Source of the DNA: Actinomycetes bacterium
GTDB lineage: Bacteria; Actinomycetota; Acidimicrobiia; Acidimicrobiales; Palsa-688
Direction: 5' to 3'
Assembly (NCBI GenBank): GCA_021815935.1
Contig: JAKAZH010000041.1
Location: 1 to 10,927, forward strand
Length of the DNA: 10,927 nt
The position numbers and the translations under genes are program-made. Shown piece after piece: positions 1-7,045 of this stretch. Under the pieces are notes generated by a model. The model saw only the letters and a program-made list of their open reading frames with translations. It was not told the DNA's origin and made no database searches. The stretch's first letter is position 1. The number at the start of each line of letters is the position of its first letter.

Positions 1-24
1 GGCGACCCGGCGTCGTCTGTCGAA

Positions 25-1332
25 GTGGTGGCGGCACCACCGCTGCAGCCAGTTGCGGACAGGCTCCCTCTAGCCACGGTACCCGGCGTCGACTTCGAGC
101 CTGATATCGACTTCGAGCCTGACATCGACTTCGAGTCGAGTCCCGCGTTGCGACCGGGCGCTGGCGACTCCCGAGAGACCAGGGATCTGGTGGAGGCCGC
201 GGGCCACTTCCGGGTGTATCTCGGCGCCGCTCCCGGCGTCGGCAAGACAGTAGCGATGCTCGACGAGGCGCAGCGGCGCAGGCGAAGAGGAGCCGATATC
301 GTAATCGGCCTGGTCGAGTCCCACGGCCGCCCAGTGACGCGTTCGTTGACGGCCGGGCTGGAGGTTGTCCCACGGCGGCGGGTCGAATACCGAGGAACTG
401 TCCTCGAGGAGATGGACCTCGACGCAGTCCTAGCGCGACGCCCCAAGGTGGTCCTAGTCGACGAGCTGGCCCACACGAACGTTCCAGGGTCCGGGCGTAA
501 CGAAAAGCGCTGGCAGGACGTCGTAGCGCTACTCGAGGCGGGAATCGACGTGATCACCACCGTCAACATCCAGCACCTCGAGAGCATCGCCGACGCAGTG
601 GAACGGATCGCTGGGGCAAAGGTTCGCGAACGCGTACCCGACTGGGTCGTCCGCCGTGCGGATCAGATCGAGCTGGTTGACTCGTCTCCCGAGCAGCTTC
701 GCCGTCGCATGCTCCACGGCAACATCTACCCGGCGGAGCGGGTGCCCCAGGCACTCGGGAACTTTTTTCGTGCGGACAACCTGACAGCGCTGCGCGAGTT
801 GGCCCTACGCTTCGTGGCCGACGAGACCGAAGAGGAACTCTTGGAGTACCTGCGCCGCTCGCGTACCGACGTGGTGTGGGAGACCTCAGAGCGGATAATG
901 GTCGGAGTGACGGCATCGCCGGGAGGCGACGCTGTCGTGCGCCGGGCGTCGCGGATAGCCGCAAGACTCAAGGCCGAGCTGCACGTGGTCCACGTGAAGG
1001 GCGGCGACACGGCGGCGAGGTCTGACGCCGGGCGCCTGGAGAAGACGCGTCAGGTCGCGATCGATGTCGGTGCCACCTGGCACGAAATAGACGCGGACGA
1101 TCCTGTCGAGGCGCTCATCGTATTCGCGCGTGGCGAGCAGATAACCCAGCTGGTCATAGGGTCGAGCCAGCGGACCCGCTGGCAGCAGCTGACCGGGGGT
1201 GGTTCGGTGGTCAGGCGACTTTCGCACAGAGCCGCCGAGGCAGGCTTGGATATGCACATAATCGCCAGACACGGGGGCTCTGGCGATGCTGAGCGGACAG
1301 CAGTGCAAGCTTCACCTGACGCCGAGGTCTGA
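25..1332 (+). CDS. kdpD: KdpD N-terminal sensor half (KdpD domain + universal stress domain)
   Basis: This is the cytoplasmic input half of the potassium sensor KdpD as a separate 435-residue protein. An N-terminal extension (about 1-60) with DFEPDI repeats has no counterpart in E. coli KdpD as I recall it. The KdpD domain follows (about 61-285), with Walker A GAAPGVGKT at 67-75 and the Walker B-like DELAH at 146-150, then the family stretches TTVNIQHLES and RRADQIELVD. A universal-stress (USP) fold covers about 292-415. No membrane or kinase domain is present; those lie in the next gene, which overlaps by 47 nt. The GTG at 25 is the first usable start, but the frame is open to the left edge, so the real start may be further left. 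The cyclic-di-AMP motif described for S. aureus KdpD is not evident in the USP part. Family assignment is secure. Whether the split is natural or a frameshift is open. Confidence 0.9.
   Translation: MVAAPPLQPVADRLPLATVPGVDFEPDIDFEPDIDFESSPALRPGAGDSRETRDLVEAAGHFRVYLGAAPGVGKTVAMLDEAQRRRRRGADIVIGLVESHGRPVTRSLTAGLEVVPRRRVEYRGTVLEEMDLDAVLARRPKVVLVDELAHTNVPGSGRNEKRWQDVVALLEAGIDVITTVNIQHLESIADAVERIAGAKVRERVPDWVVRRADQIELVDSSPEQLRRRMLHGNIYPAERVPQALGNFFRADNLTALRELALRFVADETEEELLEYLRRSRTDVVWETSERIMVGVTASPGGDAVVRRASRIAARLKAELHVVHVKGGDTAARSDAGRLEKTRQVAIDVGATWHEIDADDPVEALIVFARGEQITQLVIGSSQRTRWQQLTGGGSVVRRLSHRAAEAGLDMHIIARHGGSGDAERTAVQASPDAEV
91..135 (+). repeat. 18-bp tandem repeat inside the kdpD N-terminal extension
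   Basis: Two 18-nt units (91-108 and 109-126) differ at one base and are followed by a half unit (127-135). In frame they encode DFEPDI, DFEPDI, DFE, an acidic low-complexity stretch ahead of the KdpD domain. The length is a multiple of three, so copy changes would keep the frame. No function is known to me. Confidence 0.85.
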
Positions 1333-2899
1333 CCGGGCGCAGCGAGCCGAGCGTCCGGCGGTAAGATCGGGCCTTGTTATGCCACCGCAGCGCTGGGGAG
1401 TCCGGCGGGTGAGACGCGGTCTTCTCGGTCTTCTAGCGTCTCTCGGTGCGATTGCGGCGCTCACGGCAGCGATGGTTCCGCTGCGAAGCCACCTGAGTCC
1501 CGCGACGACTGCCCTCGTGCTCGTCGTGCCGGTCGTCGTTGGCGTCGTGATCGGCGGCCTGGCAGCCGGGATTTGCAGCGTCGTGGCGGGCTTTCTCGTA
1601 TACGACTTCTTCTTCATACCCCCGTATCTGACGTTGTGGGTTGGAGCGGCACAGAACTGGGTGGCACTCGGGGTGTACGCAGCTGTGATGCTTCTCGTGT
1701 CGCAGGTTGTCGCACGAATGAACTCGGCGCGAAGCGAGGCCCGTCGCCAGGGGCGCGAGATAAGGGAGCTGTTCGAGCTGTCGCGTCTGCTCGTCGAGGA
1801 CAGGCCGCTCGACGTGCTCCTCTCCTCGGTCGTCACGACCGTCGCGGACGTGTTCGCTGCGCGCCAGGTGGTCCTGCTCCTTCCAAACGACGGGACGCTC
1901 GCCGTCGCTGCGTCTATCGGCCCGGATCTCTCGGATAGCCAGTTGCGGCGGGTGCTGCCGAACGCCGGTGAGCTGACCACGCTTCAGTCCGGCCCGTTCG
2001 AGCATGACGGTCTGGTCGTAATCGCGCTTGCCGCGGCCGGGCGTCCCGTTGGTCTGCTTGTGGTCAGCTCCGACGCAGCCACAATCGACCGGCGTGCCCC
2101 CCTGATGTTGTTCGCCAACCACATAGCGCTCGCAGTCGAACGTGTTCAGCTTCGCGACAAGGCTCTGCAGAGCAGGCTCGCCGAGGAGGTGGCGCGCCTT
2201 GCCAAGACGATGGTCGGCGCAGTCTCCCACGATCTACGGGCCCCACTGACGACGATAAAAGGGGCTTCGTCCACTCTCGCCGACTCGGAGCTAGACCTCG
2301 ACGCCGAAGCGACCCGCACCCTTGTCACGTTGATCGACGGCCAAGCCGACAGGCTCGCCCATCTCGTGCAGAACCTGCTCGACATGAGCAGGATCCAGGC
2401 AGGTGTCCTGACGCCGCGCTACTCGGTCATAGCAGTCGCCGACCTGCTCGCCGGCGCGCTTGACGCAGTCGACGCCCGCGACCATGTCATAACCGTCGAG
2501 GCCGGAGACGCGGTGCCTCCTGTCGACGCAGACGAGGTGCTCATCTCGAGGGCACTGACCAACCTTCTCGAGAACGCCCTACGCTACAGCCCCAAGTCAA
2601 CCCCGATCGTTGTGCGGGCGGCGCTCGAAGGTGACGACACAGTAGTGGTGTCAGTCACCGATCACGGGCCCGGCGTGATGGCCGAGCGGCGAAACGAAGT
2701 GTTCGAGTTGTTCGCTCGCCGCCATGACGACGCCGGCGCCGGGCTCGGCCTCACGATCGCGAAGACCTTCGTCGAGGCCCACGGTCAACATATCTGGGTG
2801 TCGGAGGCCCCCGGAGGCGGCGCCATGTTCTGCTTTACTTTGGCGACAGTCGCCCCGATCGCTGAGGAGATGACGCTTGGCGCAGATTCTCATCATTGA
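1286..2899 (+). CDS. kdpD: KdpD C-terminal half: membrane histidine kinase (DUF4118-GAF-HisKA-HATPase)
   Basis: This is the transmembrane and catalytic half of KdpD, 537 residues from the ATG at 1286. Four hydrophobic segments (about 45-65, 73-90, 92-110, 123-143) with the motif YDFFFIPPYLTL mark the DUF4118 membrane domain. A GAF-like region spans about 155-290. The HisKA H-box VSHDLRAPLT has the phospho-accepting His at 315. The ATPase domain shows the N-box NLLENALRYSP (Asn430), G1 DHGPGV from 459 and G2 GAGLGL from 484, so all catalytic boxes are intact. It should autophosphorylate and pass phosphate to KdpE. The first 31 residues look unlike the family; an in-frame ATG at 1379 is an alternative start, but neither start has a strong Shine-Dalgarno (only a G-rich run precedes 1286). 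The frame is shifted by one base relative to the upstream half. Confidence 0.9.
   Translation: MLSGQQCKLHLTPRSDRAQRAERPAVRSGLVMPPQRWGVRRVRRGLLGLLASLGAIAALTAAMVPLRSHLSPATTALVLVVPVVVGVVIGGLAAGICSVVAGFLVYDFFFIPPYLTLWVGAAQNWVALGVYAAVMLLVSQVVARMNSARSEARRQGREIRELFELSRLLVEDRPLDVLLSSVVTTVADVFAARQVVLLLPNDGTLAVAASIGPDLSDSQLRRVLPNAGELTTLQSGPFEHDGLVVIALAAAGRPVGLLVVSSDAATIDRRAPLMLFANHIALAVERVQLRDKALQSRLAEEVARLAKTMVGAVSHDLRAPLTTIKGASSTLADSELDLDAEATRTLVTLIDGQADRLAHLVQNLLDMSRIQAGVLTPRYSVIAVADLLAGALDAVDARDHVITVEAGDAVPPVDADEVLISRALTNLLENALRYSPKSTPIVVRAALEGDDTVVVSVTDHGPGVMAERRNEVFELFARRHDDAGAGLGLTIAKTFVEAHGQHIWVSEAPGGGAMFCFTLATVAPIAEEMTLGADSHH
2864..2879 (+). promoter_or_regulatory. Shine-Dalgarno deciding the TTG start of kdpE
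   Basis: GAGGAG at 2864-2869 lies 7 nt before the TTG at 2877, inside the end of the kinase gene. The spacing is ideal, and the translation MAQILIIDDDAD starts exactly where response regulators do. This supports a rare TTG start and coupling to kinase translation. Confidence 0.8.
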
Positions 2900-3560
2900 C
2901 GACGACGCGGACCTGCTTCGCGTTTGCCGGGTCGGTCTAGAAGCGCTCGGAAACACCGTTCGTAGCGCCGAGACCGGTCTGTCGGGACTTGCGGAGGCGG
3001 CGACCCGGTCACCGGACGCGATAGTCCTGGATCTCGGCTTACCCGACGTCGACGGCCTCGAGGTCTGCGCCCGGCTTCGAACTTGGAGCCAGGTGCCTGT
3101 CATTGTCCTATCAGCGGACGGCTCCGAAGACCGCAAGGTGGAAGCCCTCGAACAGGGAGCCGACGACTACATGACGAAACCGTTCGGCATGAGGGAGCTC
3201 AACGCCCGTCTCCAAGTTGCGCTGCGGCACCGTCCGAGCGACGAAGGCGACGGCCCGAGCGAAGTGGTGGTGGGACCGCTACGCCTCGACCTACTACATC
3301 GTGAGGCTACCGTCGACGGGCGCGCCATTGACCTCGCTCCCAAGGAGTTCGAGTTTCTCGCCTTCCTTGCCCGCCACGTCGGCAAGGTCTGCACTCGCCG
3401 GATGATCCTCGAGAACGTATGGGGTGAGCAGTACACGAAGGAGCTCCACTACCTGAAGGTGTACGCATACCGCGTACGGCGCAAACTCGGCGACGGCGAC
3501 GGCGTAGTACTTCAAAGCGACCCTGCGGTGGGATACCGTTTGGTGGCGCCCGTTGAGTGA
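2877..3560 (+). CDS. kdpE: KdpE response regulator (OmpR family)
   Basis: This 227-residue two-component response regulator has the normal length for KdpE. The receiver domain (about 1-115) carries the acidic pocket IIDDD (8-10), the phospho-acceptor Asp52 in VLDLGLPD, Ser79 and Lys101 in YMTKPFG. The C-terminal winged helix (about 130-225) shows the OmpR/PhoB signature LAPKEFEFLAFLARHVGKVCTR and a GYRLV end. In the known Kdp system the phosphorylated protein binds upstream of kdpFABC and activates the high-affinity K+ pump. That target would lie outside this window. The gene overlaps the kinase gene by 23 nt, which fits a partner pair. Calling it KdpE rather than another OmpR regulator rests on both sequence and the adjacent KdpD halves. 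Confidence 0.92.
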   Translation: MAQILIIDDDADLLRVCRVGLEALGNTVRSAETGLSGLAEAATRSPDAIVLDLGLPDVDGLEVCARLRTWSQVPVIVLSADGSEDRKVEALEQGADDYMTKPFGMRELNARLQVALRHRPSDEGDGPSEVVVGPLRLDLLHREATVDGRAIDLAPKEFEFLAFLARHVGKVCTRRMILENVWGEQYTKELHYLKVYAYRVRRKLGDGDGVVLQSDPAVGYRLVAPVE

Positions 3561-6114
3561 ATCTGGATCGATCGAGGAGGCCCTCGAAGGGTTCCTCGCC
3601 CGGGTCGCGACTCAAGGTCTGACACTCTACCCGGCGCAAGAAGAGGCACTTCTGGAGGTCTTCGGAGGTGCCCATGTCATTGTCGATACCCCGACCGGCT
3701 CCGGCAAAAGTCTGATTGCTCTGGGGGCGCACGTCGCAGCGATGGCCAGCGGTCGGCGGACTTTTTACACCGCACCCGTAAAGGCTTTGGTTTCGGAGAA
3801 ATTCTTCGCCCTCTGCGGTGAGCTCGGCGCCTCAAACGTCGGGATGCTCACCGGTGACGCCACAATCAACCCTAATGCTCCAGTGGTATGCGCCACGGCA
3901 GAGATCGTTGCCAACATGGCGCTTCGAAGCGGTGCGACGGCCGGCATCGGCCAGGTCGTAATGGACGAGTTCCACTTCTACGGCGACCCCGACCGCGGAT
4001 GGGCGTGGCAGGTGCCGCTGCTTGAACTGACGGAAACTCAGTTTGTCCTCATGTCCGCTACGCTCGGTGACACAACCGCGATACAACGAGGACTCACCGA
4101 GCGAACCGGGCGGCCCGTGGCAGTCGTGCGCTCTTCGACGCGGCCGGTCCCACTCAGCTTCGAATACCGAAGGACCTACCTGCACGAGACGGTCGAATCC
4201 CTCCTCGCCGGCGACCAGGCCCCCCTCTACGTCGTGTTCTTCACCCAGGCGCAGGTGCTCGCGCAGGCTCAGGCGCTTACCTCGGCGAAGGTGAGCACGC
4301 GGCCGCAGCGCGAGGCGATAGCCGAGCAACTGGCCGGTTACCCGTTCGCGCCAGGTTTCGGCAGGACGCTGTCGAGGATCCTGGCTCACGGTATCGGCGT
4401 GCATCACGGGGGCATGCTGCCGAAGTACCGGCGCCTCGTCGAACGTCTCACGAAGGCTGGACTGCTTCGTGTCGTCGTCGGAACCGACACATTGGGGGTC
4501 GGCGTCAATCTTCCGCTGCGCACCGTCGTCCTGTCGGGGTTGGCGAAATACGACGGGTCGGTGTCGCGGCTTCTAAGTGCCAGGGAATTCCACCAGATCG
4601 CAGGGCGTGCAGGCCGTGCCGGCTACGACAGCTCCGGCCTGGTCGTACTCCAAGCACCCGAGCACGTAATCGACAACGAGCAGGCAGCCAAGAAGGTGGC
4701 AGGTGACCAAAGAAAGGCACGCAAGCTGGTCAAGGCGAAACCCCCGCGAGGCTACGTCGCGTGGGACGAGGCGACGTTCGAAAGGCTTGTTGCATCCCCG
4801 CCTGAGACGCTGGTCGCCCAACTCAAGGTCGGGCATGCGGCGGTGCTCAACGTGCTCGACAGGCCCGGCGACGGCTGCGTCGCCTTGGCGCGCCTTGTCA
4901 GACACAACTTCGAGCCGCCTCGCACGAGGAGGCAACTCGCGCGTCATGCAATATCGATATACCGTTCGCTGCTCGCCGCCGGCGCTCTCGAACGGCTCGA
5001 CGAGCCCGACGAGAAAGGGCGGCTCGTGCGGGTAACACAGGACCTCCAGGAGGACTTCGCGCTGGACGCTCCCCTCAGCCCCCTCGTCTTGGAGGCCGTG
5101 CCGCGCCTCGACGTCTCGTCGCCTACGTGGCCTTTGGACGTGGTCAGCGTCGTAGAGTCGACCATCGCCAACCCCGGGCCGATCCTCGCCGCCCAACTGG
5201 ACCGCGTCAAGGCTGAGGCGATGGCGGAGATGAAAGCGGCCGGAGTCGAATACGAGGACCGCATAGCGGCGCTCGACAAGCTCGAGTACCCGAAGCCATT
5301 GCGGGACTGGATCTACGAACTGTTCGACGTCTACCGCGCCAAGCACCCCTGGACAGCGGACTTCAACATCGCCCCCAAATCCGTCGCGCGCGAGATCTAC
5401 GAGCGTGCCATGACCTTCTCCGAGTACGTCGCACACTACGGCCTCACCCGTTCCGAGGGCTTGGTGCTGCGCTATCTCAGCGACGTCTTCAAGGGCCTCG
5501 TGCGGAGCGTGCCCGAGGACTTGAAAACTGATGACCTGCTCGACGTCACCGAGTGGCTCGGCGAACTGGTTCGACAAGTCGACTCAAGCCTCATCGACGA
5601 GTGGCGCATCCTCGCAACTGCCGCGGCGAGTACGGCGGGAGGCGATGGGTTGTTTGGCGAGGGCACGCCTCTCGACGGCATCTCCGGTGCCGAGGCGTTT
5701 GCAGCGATCGCAGCGGGGATCGACGAAGGGCCGGCCAAGCCGCCGCCGGTGACCGCCAACACCCGGGCTTTCAGGGTGATGGTGAGGAACGCTGCGTTCC
5801 GTCGCGTCGAGCTCGCCGCGCGACGCGACATCGCCGGCCTTGTCGAATCGGAAGCTCCTGGCGGCCTGGACGCCGCCGCCTGGACTGAGGCTCTCGCGGC
5901 GTATTTCGCACTGCACGAAGGCATCCTGACGGGAGCCGACGCCCGGGCAGCCGCTTGGTTCGTCCTGGTCGAGATGCCGGGTCGATTCGAGGTTCGCCAG
6001 GTTCTGGACGATCCGGAAGGTTGGCACGACGCGGCTATCGTCGCCGAGGTTGACTTGGCCGCGTCCGACGAGGTCGGCTCACCGGTATGGCGGACGCTTC
6101 GCGTCGAGACGTAG
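3553..6114 (+). CDS. DEAD/DEAH-box helicase with DUF3516-type C-terminus
   Basis: An 853-residue superfamily 2 helicase, probably acting on RNA. Walker A is TPTGSGKS (46-53). Motif II is DEFH (138-141), motif III SAT (168-170), and motif V lies in GTDTLGVGVNLP. Motif VI is QIAGRAGRAG (348-357). The Ski2-like GRAGRAG box and the actinobacterial C-terminal region (about 400-853) match what I know as DUF3516 helicases. Those are distinct from, though related to, mycobacterial HelY. ATPase and unwinding activity are inferred from intact motifs; the substrate is unknown. The start is TTG at 3553, inside the last codons of kdpE (8-nt overlap), with a weak GGTGG (3542-3546) 6 nt upstream. No in-frame ATG or GTG precedes the Walker A motif. 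The overlap implies co-translation with kdpE, although no functional link between Kdp and this helicase is known to me. Confidence 0.9.
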   Translation: MSESGSIEEALEGFLARVATQGLTLYPAQEEALLEVFGGAHVIVDTPTGSGKSLIALGAHVAAMASGRRTFYTAPVKALVSEKFFALCGELGASNVGMLTGDATINPNAPVVCATAEIVANMALRSGATAGIGQVVMDEFHFYGDPDRGWAWQVPLLELTETQFVLMSATLGDTTAIQRGLTERTGRPVAVVRSSTRPVPLSFEYRRTYLHETVESLLAGDQAPLYVVFFTQAQVLAQAQALTSAKVSTRPQREAIAEQLAGYPFAPGFGRTLSRILAHGIGVHHGGMLPKYRRLVERLTKAGLLRVVVGTDTLGVGVNLPLRTVVLSGLAKYDGSVSRLLSAREFHQIAGRAGRAGYDSSGLVVLQAPEHVIDNEQAAKKVAGDQRKARKLVKAKPPRGYVAWDEATFERLVASPPETLVAQLKVGHAAVLNVLDRPGDGCVALARLVRHNFEPPRTRRQLARHAISIYRSLLAAGALERLDEPDEKGRLVRVTQDLQEDFALDAPLSPLVLEAVPRLDVSSPTWPLDVVSVVESTIANPGPILAAQLDRVKAEAMAEMKAAGVEYEDRIAALDKLEYPKPLRDWIYELFDVYRAKHPWTADFNIAPKSVAREIYERAMTFSEYVAHYGLTRSEGLVLRYLSDVFKGLVRSVPEDLKTDDLLDVTEWLGELVRQVDSSLIDEWRILATAAASTAGGDGLFGEGTPLDGISGAEAFAAIAAGIDEGPAKPPPVTANTRAFRVMVRNAAFRRVELAARRDIAGLVESEAPGGLDAAAWTEALAAYFALHEGILTGADARAAAWFVLVEMPGRFEVRQVLDDPEGWHDAAIVAEVDLAASDEVGSPVWRTLRVET

Positions 6115-6151
6115 GCTCGGTGCGTTAGGTACAGCAGGTCGACCGCAAGCC

Positions 6152-6176
6152 GCTAGTCGACTGCACGTCGACTAGC
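6152..6176. promoter_or_regulatory. Perfect 10-bp inverted repeat upstream of the isomerase-like gene
   Basis: GCTAGTCGAC (6152-6161) and its exact reverse complement (6167-6176) are separated by 5 nt. A third GTCGAC core occurs at 6138-6143. The element lies 23 nt before the start at 6200 in an 85-bp intergenic region. It may be an operator for a dimeric repressor or a hairpin at the helicase 3' end. No T-run follows, so a classical intrinsic terminator is unlikely. GTCGAC is not rare in this GC-rich window, which tempers the claim. Confidence 0.55.
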
Positions 6177-6199
6177 ACGAGGAAAGGAGCACCTGACCA

Positions 6200-7033
6200 A
6201 TGGCGCTACCAAGCGGAGGGTGGGTTTTGTGGGCCGGCACAGTTGGATTCTCGACCCCGGTGCTCGAACGCCTCGACGCGGCCGGCGCAGTCGACATCCA
6301 ACGTTTCTCCGTGACACCCCCCGACGTCGAGTCGGCCGAAGCGAGCGGCGTGACCGCAGTAGAGATCGGTAGGCGTATTCGCGACCGGGGATACGACATT
6401 GTGATGGACCCTCTCGTCAACTGGTATGGGGGGACTCCGCACCCGGGAAGCCGATTCGGCCGTTACAGCACCGACGAAGTGTTGCGGATGTGCGCAGATC
6501 TCGGGGTCGCTTCAGTGAACCTCATAGGCCAACCCACCCACGACGCTTCTGTCGACCGATTGGCGACGTCGTTTGCCGCGATGTGTGACAAAGCTGGGGA
6601 GCTGGGAGCTCAAGCGCACCTCGAGTTCATGCCCATCACGGCTATCGCGACCCTTGCGGCGGGATGGGAGATTGTACGCACGGCGGGCCATCCGAACGGA
6701 GGCCTGTGTTTTGACACTTGGCATTTCTTTCGCAGCGACCCGGACTTCGAGCTTCTCGAAGCGATACCTGGTGAGCGGATCTTCTCCGTGCAGGTGTCCG
6801 ACGCCGGTCCCGACCCGCTGCCTGACATACGGCAGGACACAATGAACCGCCTCCTACCTGGCGACGGCGCGTTCGACCTCGTCAGAGTTGTCAGCGTCCT
6901 GCACCGAATCGGCGCTTTGAACTGGGTCGGTGCCGAGGTGATCTCGCCGGATCTCGCAGCTATGCCTCCGGCGGTAGCGGCGCAGATCGCTGACGTCCGG
7001 GTACGAGAACTGGTTGCTTCTGCGACACGTTGA
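6200..7033 (+). CDS. Sugar phosphate isomerase/epimerase-like TIM-barrel protein
   Basis: This 277-residue protein belongs to the xylose-isomerase-like (AP endonuclease family 2) TIM-barrel group. The usual metal-site acids are recognisable: Glu142 in LEFMP, Asp172 and His175 in FDTWH, and Glu246 in GAEVIS. Where many members have His before a conserved Asp, this one has Gln198 in VQVSD. The group includes sugar epimerases, hydroxypyruvate isomerase and inosose dehydratase. The substrate cannot be read from sequence. The start is firm: GGAAAGGAG (6181-6189) stands 10 nt before the ATG. No signal peptide or membrane segment is seen, so it is cytoplasmic. It is preceded by an inverted repeat that could control it, and it ends 12 bp before the stop of the convergent gene. 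It appears to be transcribed alone. Confidence 0.82.
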   Translation: MALPSGGWVLWAGTVGFSTPVLERLDAAGAVDIQRFSVTPPDVESAEASGVTAVEIGRRIRDRGYDIVMDPLVNWYGGTPHPGSRFGRYSTDEVLRMCADLGVASVNLIGQPTHDASVDRLATSFAAMCDKAGELGAQAHLEFMPITAIATLAAGWEIVRTAGHPNGGLCFDTWHFFRSDPDFELLEAIPGERIFSVQVSDAGPDPLPDIRQDTMNRLLPGDGAFDLVRVVSVLHRIGALNWVGAEVISPDLAAMPPAVAAQIADVRVRELVASATR

Positions 7034-7045
7034 TATCGCAGCGAC

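Noticed and set aside
1286..1335. Programmed ribosomal frameshift joining the two kdpD halves
   Set aside because: The first stop is TGA followed by C, as in the prfB site, and a +1 shift would enter the second frame. However, I see no CTT before it, no internal Shine-Dalgarno at the right distance and no slippery heptamer.
1433..2230. Long minus-strand open frame (265 codons) opposite the kinase gene
   Set aside because: Its translation is charged, low-complexity and without motifs, and the plus strand encodes intact KdpD membrane and GAF domains.
4573..5577. Long minus-strand open frame (334 codons) opposite the helicase gene
   Set aside because: It lies wholly inside a gene with clear helicase motifs, has no recognisable domain, and long antisense frames are expected in GC-rich coding DNA.
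3553..6114. Helicase as part of a phage-defence island
   Set aside because: The domain architecture is that of a housekeeping-type actinobacterial DUF3516 helicase, and no nuclease, methylase or other defence gene is nearby.
6152..6176. Intrinsic terminator after the helicase gene
   Set aside because: The hairpin is good, but it is followed by ACGAGGAAAG and not a T-run; an operator role fits at least as well.
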